Below, piece by piece: positions 29,302 to 36,797 of a stretch of 64,000 nucleotides of DNA. The first letter of the stretch is position 1; every line of letters begins with the position of its first letter. Source of the DNA: Gimesia algae (lineage in GTDB: Bacteria; Planctomycetota; Planctomycetia; Planctomycetales; Planctomycetaceae); NCBI RefSeq assembly GCF_007746795.1, contig NZ_CP036343.1:3027369-3091368 (forward strand), read 5' to 3'. Under the pieces are notes generated by a model that saw only the letters and a list, made by a program, of their open reading frames with translations, was not told the origin of the DNA and did not search any database. The translations under genes and the position numbers were made by a program.

Positions 29302-30159
29302 ATGTTGCAGCTTTCTTTAAAAGTCGTTGGTGGTCGTCATGATGGAAAACAAATTCCCATCAAAGGCAAAAAGTTTCTAATTGGCCGGGAAGAAGACTGC
29401 CATCTGCGACCTAACAGTGACATGGTCAGTCGACACCACTGTGTTTTCACAGTTGATGAATATAGCGTCCGCTTACGCGACTTTGGCAGCACCAATGGTA
29501 CGTCGGTCAATGGAAAACGTATCAAGGGTGAAGTGCAGCTTTCCCATGGCGACCAGATCCAAATCGGCAAACTTGATTTTGTCATCCAAATGTCACACAC
29601 CGCTGATGCAGCAATTGCACCAGACAAACCTGAAGCAGAAGCAGCCCCGCCATTGACTCCCGCGGGAGAAATCCTGACAGGCTCCGATACTGTTTTCGAT
29701 ATTCCTGTTCACAAACCTGAAGAGAGTACTGCGGTTCCTGTTGAAGCTGGAACTGATCCCGCTGCAGCCCCCCCCGCTGGTCCTGGAGTCTATGAAGGGG
29801 ATACGCAGATTCTCTCAGCCGAACAGCAGCGTCAGGCTCAGCTGGCATACGAGCAGGCAGCACAGCAGGCTGGTTACCCACCACAGCCACAGTATGGATA
29901 TCCTCCTCAGCAAATGCCGCCTGGACAGCAACCTTATCCGTACCAGATGCCACCTCAATACTATCCTCAGCAGGGTTATCCGCAACAGCCGATGCCCGCT
30001 TATCCACAGCAGTATCAAATGCCCCCTCAGGGTTATCCGCAACAGCCTCCTCAACCCCAGGAAGAAGAACAGGGACGCTCCAAGCCCGAACTGCCGCCCG
30101 TCACGCTTCCACCTCCGGAACAGACCGGGCTGAAGAACAAGCAGGAAGCTGAGAATTAA
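29302..30159 (+). CDS. FHA-domain protein with proline/glutamine-rich tail
   Basis: 285 residues. The first ~95 form a forkhead-associated domain: LIGREEDCHLRPNSDMVSRHH, then LRDFGSTNGTSVNGKRI and HGDQIQIGKLDFVIQ. FHA domains bind phosphothreonine peptides. Residues about 175-262 are low complexity, rich in Pro, Gln, Tyr and Gly with GYPQQP-type repeats, and the DNA has a duplicated 20-base unit in this part. There is no membrane segment. It could be an adaptor in Ser/Thr kinase signalling, with the tail as a flexible scaffold. No kinase gene is close. Two more FHA proteins lie 7-10 kb downstream. Confidence 0.87.
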   Translation: MLQLSLKVVGGRHDGKQIPIKGKKFLIGREEDCHLRPNSDMVSRHHCVFTVDEYSVRLRDFGSTNGTSVNGKRIKGEVQLSHGDQIQIGKLDFVIQMSHTADAAIAPDKPEAEAAPPLTPAGEILTGSDTVFDIPVHKPEESTAVPVEAGTDPAAAPPAGPGVYEGDTQILSAEQQRQAQLAYEQAAQQAGYPPQPQYGYPPQQMPPGQQPYPYQMPPQYYPQQGYPQQPMPAYPQQYQMPPQGYPQQPPQPQEEEQGRSKPELPPVTLPPPEQTGLKNKQEAEN

Positions 30160-30567
30160 CTGCGAGACAGAGTGAGCACAGTCGCGTCTTACAGCAGATC
30201 TCTCAGGTGATTCCAGAGCAGACCTCGTAACCGTTGAGTCCCTGCCGGATATTCCTGTCCAGGGAAACATTTGCAGCCCCTATATTCGTGACTTCCCATT
30301 GCTTTTCTGAATGGTGTTTGGCAAAATCAGAGAATAAGATCAGGGAAGTGATCAAGTGACTGTGTCGGCAAACCAGATGCAACAGCTGCTTCGGTACCGT
30401 CGATTTCACCACACTAGCTGTGTCCAGGTTTACTGAAACGTCTCGAGGGCCATCTGGGCCGAGTAGAATCGATTGAGAGACGCTCTGGTTAAATGGAACT
30501 TGTTCTAGATCCTGTCCTGAAACTGTGAATTCACAATCTATGATGCCAACAGAGGGAGATGCTTTCC
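30160..30567. other. Intergenic region holding repeat copy C
   Basis: 408 bp between the FHA gene and the small hypothetical gene. The dispersed repeat copy C lies at 30415-30508. The part before it shows no coding signal and no terminator. Confidence 0.5.
30415..30508 (+). repeat. Dispersed ~95-bp intergenic repeat, copy C
   Basis: Starts TAGCTGTGTCCAG and ends TTCTAG. It shares with copies B and A the order GTCCAG-TTTAC, an ACGTCTC box, a GGGCC(GA)AGTA segment, GATTGAGAGACGCT, GGTTAAATG and a final TCTAG. The CGTCTC and GAGACG boxes are complementary, so the RNA or single strand can fold. Compared by eye with 31503-31597 and the reverse complement of 59468-59566. Confidence 0.75.
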
Positions 30568-30780
30568 GTGAATGATTCAGCCAACGCCAGCAACGACATC
30601 CAACGACGATACCGAGAATTTCTCGACCTGCTGCCACTGACGTTATCACTCGCCGGTCTCCCTGAAAGCGACCACGGCAAATATTATACTGAAGAGCAGG
30701 TGGAAGCCCGCGCTTATACTGTCAAACATGCTTTCAAACAGGCCCGTATCCTGACCCGCGAATGCATTCAAAAACAATAA
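30568..30780 (+). CDS. Small conserved hypothetical protein
   Basis: 70 residues from the GTG at 30568 (beginning MNDSANASNDIQRRYREFLD); GAGGGAG lies nine bases upstream. An ATG at 30559 is in frame, but it sits directly against the same ribosome site, so the GTG is favoured. The sequence is helical and charged, with LDLLPLTLSLAGLPESDHG and YTEEQVEARAYTVKHAFKQAR. I recognise no domain and assign no function. It ends before a strong terminator. Confidence 0.6.
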   Translation: MNDSANASNDIQRRYREFLDLLPLTLSLAGLPESDHGKYYTEEQVEARAYTVKHAFKQARILTRECIQKQ

Positions 30781-30833
30781 ACTGACCGCTGCCACCTGTC
30801 AGTCGTTGAAATGATCAGCTAAGCAATAAGTAC

Positions 30834-30875
30834 AAAAACGGGAGTCGAATTCCTCAGAATCCGACTCCCGTTTTT
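30834..30875. terminator. Bidirectional intrinsic terminator
   Basis: A perfect 14-bp stem (AAAAACGGGAGTCG with CGACTCCCGTTTTT) with a 14-base loop. It carries A-tract and T-tract ends and lies between convergent genes (small hypothetical and lipoprotein). Confidence 0.9.
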
Positions 30876-30922
30876 CGATATCTCTTGAGAACTGACACCA
30901 GGTTATAAACACCTCAGGTCAG

Positions 30923-31342
30923 CTATTTACTTTTCAGTTCGAAGGTAAATTCGTTCGAACCAGAATCGCTGACGTCGGCTTCCAGAGTTGTTTTCTCGTT
31001 GTATTCTGCAGGGAGATACTGTTCGACTGCGGGAACAGGTGGCTCGTCAGGTGCGCCACCGACGACAGTTTTCCCCGGAATCTCTTTCGTCGCAGTAATC
31101 ACAACCAATTTCTTACCCGCGGTGGCTTTCAGTGAGTATTCACCGTCCTCAACCTTTCCGGCAGCACTTGCTGCTTTTCCGGAGGCATCACGAAAAATAA
31201 TATCTCCTGCTGGCAGCGGTTCTCCATCTAAGGTAACTTTTCCTGAAACGGGATAAGTCACAGGAGCATCGCTTGCCCCACCACAGCCAACAAGGGAACC
31301 CGTAAAACATACCGTCAGCAACAGGCATGAGACCAACTTCAT
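30923..31342 (-). CDS. Small lipoprotein with transthyretin/carboxypeptidase-regulatory-like fold
   Basis: 139 residues. The signal ends in LVGCGG, a lipobox, so the protein is a lipid-anchored export product. The mature part has TYPVSGKVTLDGEPLPAGDIIF, the start of a beta-sandwich found in many planctomycete lipoproteins, and a C-terminal EFTFELKSK. AGGAGATA before the ATG supports the start. Function unknown; such proteins are among the commonest planctomycete secretome families. Often found near DUF1559 genes, as here. Confidence 0.85.
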   Translation of the reverse strand: MKLVSCLLLTVCFTGSLVGCGGASDAPVTYPVSGKVTLDGEPLPAGDIIFRDASGKAASAAGKVEDGEYSLKATAGKKLVVITATKEIPGKTVVGGAPDEPPVPAVEQYLPAEYNEKTTLEADVSDSGSNEFTFELKSK

Positions 31343-31502
31343 AAATTATCTCCTGAAATATAAATGTGCCCCTGCAATGCAGTCAGGAGCAAAAAGTTCA
31401 GCTGAATTTATACTGCATCTCGTCTTTCAATACTACTGATCAGTCTCCGTTCCTTACTCCGGAAAGTAAAGGAGCGTCCCGAGAAATGGAAATCATCCGT
31501 AG

Positions 31503-31597
31503 TAGACTCTATCCAGTTTTACTAAGGCGTCTCCTGAGTCATTCGGCCCAGGTATAATAGATCGAGAGACGCTATGGTTAAATGTGATGCGCTCTAG
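31503..31597 (+). repeat. Dispersed ~95-bp repeat, copy B (overlaps the DUF1559 stop codon)
   Basis: Starts TAGACTCTATCCAG and ends GCGCTCTAG. Complementary boxes GCGTCTC (about 31527) and GAGACGC (about 31565) can pair over seven bases. The last four bases of the element include the reverse complement of the TAG stop (31594-31596) of the DUF1559 gene. Its last ~24 bases match copy A closely (AAATGTGATGCGCTCTAG shared in full). Confidence 0.8.
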
Positions 31598-32541
31598 AAA
31601 TCGCCGATCACTTCATCACCGGAAATGGTCGCCAAGGCACGAAAAGTACCACGATCAATATTCTCTGAAACGAATCGAACCGCGCCGTCTGCCATACCGA
31701 TATGGACACCTCCCACATGCATGCTGCGGGCATAGTTCCAACGTGTGGATGTGTTATTGACACAGGGAGCATTTACATCAGTCGTACTTTTGCAGAGATA
31801 ATTCTGGTCCGGCGCCGAAGTATTGGGAGTTTCATAGGCGGTAAAAGTCACTTCACCATGCGCCCCACCAATCCAGTAACAGCCGGGACATCCCCAGGAA
31901 AACCCAGTGGGAACAGCGACACGCTGCACTCCTTCACTTAACATCATCGTGCTGGATGTACCGTCGGTTATATCACGCATTTTTGTTCTCGTTTCATAGC
32001 CGAACATTCCATTGTCGGTACCGGTGGAACGGTTATTGGCCCAGCCAATACAGCCCATATAACTACCTCCCCAACGAACACCTGTATTTTCAGCAAAGGC
32101 AGGCCCCACGTCGGAAGGACACATGAAAGCCGGTAATGGAGTACTCACAAACTTCTGGCTGCTGGATATATTATGCACATGATTGCTCGTACTGGCGGAT
32201 ACGTTGGCACAATCAGCTTCATAGGCATTGTACATGGGAGCCTGATCGACATAAGGCAGAATTCGATGGAACCAGGTATCTCGCTGATGACATGCCTGAG
32301 GATACCAGCCATTCGCACCCCGGTGTGCATAAGGAAATACCCGATGCGCACTCTCATAGTTATGCATTGCCAGACTGATCTGTTTCAAGTTATTTTTACA
32401 GGTACTGCGACGCGCTGCTTCCCGTGCCTGCTGCACTGCCGGGAGAAGTAATGCAATCAGAATTGCGATAATCGCAATCACCACCAGTAACTCAATTAAG
32501 GTAAATCCACGTGACTGTCTAGTTTGACTTAAGCGTTGCAT
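31594..32541 (-). CDS. DUF1559 prepilin-like protein
   Basis: 315 residues. The N-terminus is a type IV prepilin/pseudopilin leader, [18 protein letters not shown], with cleavage expected after Gly12 and a helix running to [13 protein letters not shown]. The C-terminal part has the DUF1559 H-x9-DG motif ([22 protein letters not shown]). DUF1559 proteins are large, species-expanded families in planctomycetes and are thought to be secreted through a type II-like machine. Function unknown. The stop codon lies inside repeat copy B. Confidence 0.93.
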   Translation of the reverse strand: MQRLSQTRQSRGFTLIELLVVIAIIAILIALLLPAVQQAREAARRSTCKNNLKQISLAMHNYESAHRVFPYAHRGANGWYPQACHQRDTWFHRILPYVDQAPMYNAYEADCANVSASTSNHVHNISSSQKFVSTPLPAFMCPSDVGPAFAENTGVRWGGSYMGCIGWANNRSTGTDNGMFGYETRTKMRDITDGTSSTMMLSEGVQRVAVPTGFSWGCPGCYWIGGAHGEVTFTAYETPNTSAPDQNYLCKSTTDVNAPCVNNTSTRWNYARSMHVGGVHIGMADGAVRFVSENIDRGTFRALATISGDEVIGDF

Positions 32542-32915
32542 CTCAATCTTTCTTTCATACTTTCAAAAATGACACTAATAACAGACAAATTAAATATAGC
32601 GATTTATAAAAATCTGACATTTTATTAAACATTATTATATTAAGTTTCTTTCATGGAAGCCCTATTGTCAACCAGAAACCTTAACCGACTGTCACGAAAC
32701 AACTTAACAAAAGCACACTCTAAACAATTAGTACCATTCACCTTGAGATTGTCTGACCAGATTCTGGCAGCAGAAGAAATACCTGCCTGGAGAGAGGGAG
32801 TACAATGATCTGAATTTTCTGAAACTTCACCCCCCAGATTCTGGTATATTCAGTGAGTGACCTGAGGTTTGAATTCAAATCGTGACAACTACCAACATCA
32901 AAGCGGGATTCCTCC
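32542..32915. other. Divergent AT-rich region, DUF1559 / sigma factor
   Basis: 374 bp, very AT-rich around 32560-32660. It must hold the promoter of the DUF1559 gene and of the sigma-factor operon. No hairpin or known motif identified; if the sigma factor is autoregulated, its target promoter should be here. Confidence 0.5.
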
Positions 32916-33473
32916 GTGAATGAAGACGATGCGGCGCAAGTCCGAAGTTGCCTGGATGGTAATACAGAAGCGATGCGCGCGTTCGTAGCCCGGTTTCAAA
33001 ATATCATTTTTGGATTGTGCTACCGCATGCTGGGACATCGACAGGATGCTGAAGATGTCGCCCAGGAGGTCTTCGTGCGGGCTTTTCGCAGCCTTCACCA
33101 GTGGGATCCTGACAGAACACTGAAACCCTGGTTATTAACCATCGCCGCCAACCGCTGTAGAACCTTTCTGAGTAAACGTGCCCGGCGTCCTGTTCCCTCA
33201 GAATTTGCCGCTGACCTGGCCATCAGTCAGTCTGTAGAAGAGTTGCAGGATCTTGGCGAAGAATTACAGAATGCCATCAGCCTGTTACGCGATGACCATC
33301 GCACATGTTTTATTTTATTTCATCAGGAAAATATGAGCTGTCAGGAAATCGGAGACATTCTGGACCGTCCGGAAGGCACGATTAAAACCTGGTTGCACCG
33401 TTCCCGACAGGAACTGGCTGCCAACTTACGACAGCGGGGAATTGTACCAGAGGTCCGATATGAATCTCGTTGA
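32916..33473 (+). CDS. ECF-type RNA polymerase sigma factor
   Basis: 185 residues, GTG start. Region 2 covers about 20-90 (FVARFQNIIFGLCYRMLGHR, DAEDVAQEVFVRAFRSL, KPWLLTIAANRCRTFLSKR) and region 4 about 118-170 (LRDDHRTCFILFHQENMSCQEIGDIL, GTIKTWLHRSRQEL). Regions 1.2 and 3 are missing, so this is a group 4 sigma factor. It directs RNA polymerase to its own promoter set. The next gene, a membrane protein, overlaps its 3' end by 14 bases and is the probable anti-sigma partner. Confidence 0.92.
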   Translation: MNEDDAAQVRSCLDGNTEAMRAFVARFQNIIFGLCYRMLGHRQDAEDVAQEVFVRAFRSLHQWDPDRTLKPWLLTIAANRCRTFLSKRARRPVPSEFAADLAISQSVEELQDLGEELQNAISLLRDDHRTCFILFHQENMSCQEIGDILDRPEGTIKTWLHRSRQELAANLRQRGIVPEVRYESR

Positions 33474-34161
33474 ATATCAATCCAGACTGGAAATGATGAT
33501 CGAAACACGAAACTTCGATCAACGTTCGCGACTGGAGCAGCTTGCGACATCTTCACCTGAGCATCAGCGTCTCTGGGAAGACTTTCTCATCCTGGATACT
33601 GCTGTACCAGCCTGGCAACAGACACTGCCTGAGATTGACCTGATCGATGAAGTGCTCGCCCAGTTAGATGCAGCGCATTTATCAGCTATGGAGGGAATCC
33701 AATCCCGAGAGCTCCCGTCTCCGCGCACAGGATCAAAGGTTCGTCAATGGTCTGCCAGCCTGTTCGTCGTTGCCGTGTTACTGATTGCAATCACTTTGAA
33801 GTTTTCGGGAAATCAGGTAGAAAATGTTGTACCCGAAACCATCCCTGCCAGCGCCGTCGTGATCCCCGACTCTCCTGTTCCTGCCCTGGCACAGTCACAA
33901 TCCAACCGGAGTTTTAATCAACTTCTAAAGAATGCCGGCGCCGCTTCCTGGGGACTGGCACAAAGTACTGCTGGCACTATGACTGAAGCAGTGAGCCTCG
34001 TTCCAGTCACGGCCCCCTTGCCTGAAACAACAGACCCCCTTCCCCGAGAATCGAACTGGGTCGATGATATCAATCTTGAGATGCAACCAATCAAAGACCA
34101 GATCAGTCATGCCTGGAATTTTATCATTCATTCAGTTCCCGAAGAATCAACAAAAATTTAA
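33460..34161 (+). CDS. Single-pass membrane protein, probable anti-sigma factor
   Basis: 234 residues from the ATG at 33460, which has GAGGT just upstream; it overlaps the sigma gene's end by 14 bases, a sign of coupled translation. The N-terminal ~95 residues are cytoplasmic and acidic, with helical ERxxLEQLATSSPEHQRLWEDF-like composition; a membrane helix follows (SLFVVAVLLIAITLKF, about 102-117), then an extracytoplasmic part. There is no HxxxCxxC zinc anti-sigma motif. The anti-sigma role rests on position and topology only. Confidence 0.7.
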   Translation: MNLVEYQSRLEMMIETRNFDQRSRLEQLATSSPEHQRLWEDFLILDTAVPAWQQTLPEIDLIDEVLAQLDAAHLSAMEGIQSRELPSPRTGSKVRQWSASLFVVAVLLIAITLKFSGNQVENVVPETIPASAVVIPDSPVPALAQSQSNRSFNQLLKNAGAASWGLAQSTAGTMTEAVSLVPVTAPLPETTDPLPRESNWVDDINLEMQPIKDQISHAWNFIIHSVPEESTKI

Positions 34162-34214
34162 CGAATTGAATAGACCGAATCTCAACAATCAGATCGGTCT
34201 GGAGTTGTTCAGAT

Positions 34215-36029
34215 ATGAAGCTAATGCAACCGTTTAAATTGACATCGCTCAGCCTGACTCAAAAGCATGTATTCGTATTTGTTTTGGTTCCGGTTATCTT
34301 CTGCCTGGCAGTTGTGTTTCCCGCCAGAGCAGCTGAGCCATTGAGCCAGTTGGTTGATGAGCAGGCCGGGATCTACCTGGAAGCCACTGATCTGAACTCC
34401 CATGTGAAACAGTTTCTGCTGTCACCTCTGGTGAATCGCTTTCGGAAAACTGAGGTTTTTCAAACCTGGCTGCATTCACAGGACGTTCTCCAGTTGAAGC
34501 AGGGATTACGCGATATTGAATCGGTAACCAGTCAGCCGTTACTACCTCTCTTGAATCATTTATTTGGAAAGTCGGTCGGGCTGGCGATTTTCAATCATGG
34601 TCCAAAACAAAATCCCTCCGTGCTCCTGTTGACCACGGTTCAGGATCCCGCCGCTGTTCAGAAGCTGGCGGAAGACTGGTTCAAAAAAACCGACATCAAA
34701 GTCACTTCCGGTACGTTCCAGGGTACAACCTGTTTTGAGGTCAGTCAGCAGGGCGATCCCTCTGCGCCTGCGGTCATCTACGCGTTTCTGGATCAAACCC
34801 TGGTAGTGACAGACAGGCGACAGAACCTTGAATCAACTATTCGCCTGTATGATCGTCAGCGACTCAAAACACAAACACCGGAGACGCAGCCGAGTTTGTT
34901 CAATCTGGAAATGTACCGTCGCGCAAAAGAAGTATTGGCCCAGGATGTCACGGGGTCTGTTTTTCTGAATCCCCGGGCCTGGGATGAACATCTCAAGCCC
35001 CCCCGAAATGAGATCGAACAGGGGGTTGTCAACTGGTGGAATAAAACGGGGGCGCTGATCGCAGGGTTGCATCTGAAAAACACAGTCGCCCTGGAAACTG
35101 TGATTCTGTTTAACTCCGAAGCCATTGATCTACCATTGTTAAAAATTCTCCAGACCCCTGCCGAAATACCAGATCAATACACACTGATCCCGAAAAAAGC
35201 GCTGGCAGTACTCACCGGACAAATGAATGTGAACTTACTGACGAACAAACTCGTCAGTTATTATGCGGAAAAGAACCCGGAAAAATGGCAGAAATTCCTC
35301 GCAGTCAGCACAGGACTCCTGGGGGGACTCGACCCCGTGACAGAAGTCTCAAAAGTTCTGGGGCCCAGTGTTCTGTTTTATTCAGTGCCTCGTGAAACCC
35401 TCTCTTTTGATGCGATTTCCTTTGATGGTCTTGTCGCGATACAGCTTTCCGCTGCGGATTTGGAGCCGGGAGCAAATGACAAAGGCAACTATCAGTCTGC
35501 CATTAAAAATGTCGCAAACTTCCTGATGAACAGCATGCTCAGCTCTCATAATTCAGAAACGCCCCACGGCAAACAACCCTCAATTTTAAAAATCGAAGAC
35601 CATGATCAATATCATATGCGGTGGATCGAAAGCCTCGGCCACTATCAGCCCGCTTATGGAATTAACGAGCGCCAGCTTGTCTTTGCCAGTTCCCCAGAAC
35701 TCGTCAGAGAATTCTTTACTCTGAAATCAGAAGAGAGTCTGGCCGCGTTACCATTATTTCAGTCCTGGAAAGAGACCTTCTTCCGGGAAGAAAAACAACT
35801 CTGTTTTCTGAATATCGCTTCGATCAGAGCATTCATCGAGCAGAACTCTGATTTTCTTGCAGAGCAACTTTCCAAAGGGCATGGCGGAGATCTGGAGAAA
35901 GGCAAAAAGAAACTTGCCGGGTTGAAAAGTCTGCTCCAGTCCTTTGATGGGCTGTTCTTCGCAGCCGGCCTGCAGAAAACACAGGTTCGAGTCATCTTCG
36001 GCCTGGGCTCACTGAATTCCGCTGAGTGA
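34215..36029 (+). CDS. Secreted protein of unknown function downstream of the sigma/anti-sigma pair
   Basis: 604 residues. A hydrophobic segment (about 17-40, ending VVFPARAAE) is a signal peptide, so the protein is exported. The remainder has no cysteine-rich or enzyme motif I can name; the overall pattern (repeated beta/alpha units such as IYLEATDLNSHVKQF and LLLTTVQDPAAVQKLAEDWF) resembles DUF3352-like proteins. GGAG before the ATG and a 53-bp gap make it the likely third gene of the sigma operon. Possible effector or sensor of that pathway; not established. Confidence 0.75.
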   Translation: MKLMQPFKLTSLSLTQKHVFVFVLVPVIFCLAVVFPARAAEPLSQLVDEQAGIYLEATDLNSHVKQFLLSPLVNRFRKTEVFQTWLHSQDVLQLKQGLRDIESVTSQPLLPLLNHLFGKSVGLAIFNHGPKQNPSVLLLTTVQDPAAVQKLAEDWFKKTDIKVTSGTFQGTTCFEVSQQGDPSAPAVIYAFLDQTLVVTDRRQNLESTIRLYDRQRLKTQTPETQPSLFNLEMYRRAKEVLAQDVTGSVFLNPRAWDEHLKPPRNEIEQGVVNWWNKTGALIAGLHLKNTVALETVILFNSEAIDLPLLKILQTPAEIPDQYTLIPKKALAVLTGQMNVNLLTNKLVSYYAEKNPEKWQKFLAVSTGLLGGLDPVTEVSKVLGPSVLFYSVPRETLSFDAISFDGLVAIQLSAADLEPGANDKGNYQSAIKNVANFLMNSMLSSHNSETPHGKQPSILKIEDHDQYHMRWIESLGHYQPAYGINERQLVFASSPELVREFFTLKSEESLAALPLFQSWKETFFREEKQLCFLNIASIRAFIEQNSDFLAEQLSKGHGGDLEKGKKKLAGLKSLLQSFDGLFFAAGLQKTQVRVIFGLGSLNSAE

Positions 36030-36403
36030 AAGCCCCGCTTCTGTACACAATTCTGAACATGCCAGCAGAATTCGAACCTGATAATCAACACAATCGGGAC
36101 AACTACGCAATCGGCAGGCTCGATCACGCTTATCAGTGTTAATTATTTTAAACAAACTACCCAATCCCGATTTTGGTGGGAATAATTGAGTAAGTTAGTT
36201 CCACTTTTCTATTCTGGCCAGAATTAAATCAAAATCGTGGAGCGTTTTTTACAAAATTATGATTCGGGAATTGAAGGTTCAGGGTCAACCGTCATGTATC
36301 AGCGTCTCAAACTGTCTGATTTGCGTTGGATATTACCCATTCCCGTTTGTGTTCGAATTACTTCAGACAACCATCTCCCCTCGAAAAAAGGCAATATTTA
36401 AAT
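36030..36403. other. Intergenic region before the small 104-residue gene
   Basis: 374 bp with no gene. A 14-base palindrome, ATTCTGGCCAGAAT, sits at 36211-36224; one such by chance is expected in a window this size. No terminator for the upstream gene is evident. Confidence 0.45.
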
Positions 36404-36718
36404 ATGGTAAATCAACTTGATCCCCCATCTGAACTGGTTGTAGACCGTCGTCGTGTCAGCCGCAGAGATTCAGGCAAGAAAGAAGCCATTCATACAAAGC
36501 ATGAAGTGGTCGACCAGCGCAAAATTGAGCGTCGACGTCAGATCGATCCCACAACCTGCGAACGCGATTACAGCGATCAGGAAATCGACTTCATGAAAGC
36601 CATGGACGACTACAAACGCCGCAGCGGTCGGCAGTTCCCGACCTGGAGCGAAGTCCTGGAAGTACTACACAGCATGGGTTATCGCCAGGTGGCAGAGCCA
36701 ACTGATATCATGCTTTAA
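36404..36718 (+). CDS. Small conserved planctomycete-type protein
   Basis: 104 residues from the ATG at 36404 (start [20 protein letters not shown]). The frame is open 26 codons further up, but that part is AT-rich and lacks the composition of the rest. The N-terminus is basic (several Arg-rich clusters: [18 protein letters not shown]) and the C-terminus has [20 protein letters not shown] and [18 protein letters not shown], which looks like a folded helical module. The combination suggests nucleic-acid binding, but that is only a guess. A strong terminator follows. Confidence 0.75.
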   Translation: MVNQLDPPSELVVDRRRVSRRDSGKKEAIHTKHEVVDQRKIERRRQIDPTTCERDYSDQEIDFMKAMDDYKRRSGRQFPTWSEVLEVLHSMGYRQVAEPTDIML

Positions 36719-36755
36719 TCTGCATCCCCCGCAGAAAATGATATCATGAACCCTT

Positions 36756-36794
36756 ACAAGCGAGATGCTCATGCATGGCATCTCGCTTGTTTTT
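36756..36794 (+). terminator. Intrinsic terminator
   Basis: A 13-bp perfect stem (ACAAGCGAGATGC with GCATCTCGCTTGT), 9-base loop and a T-run after it, between the small plus-strand gene and the convergent phosphatase gene. Confidence 0.9.
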
Positions 36795-36797
36795 CTT

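Noticed and set aside
31366-31557. Open frame of 63 codons upstream of the lipoprotein gene
   Set aside because: Overlaps repeat copy B and shows no coding character.
36211-36224. 14-base perfect palindrome ATTCTGGCCAGAAT
   Set aside because: Palindromes of this length are expected about four times in 64 kb by chance; no second copy nearby.
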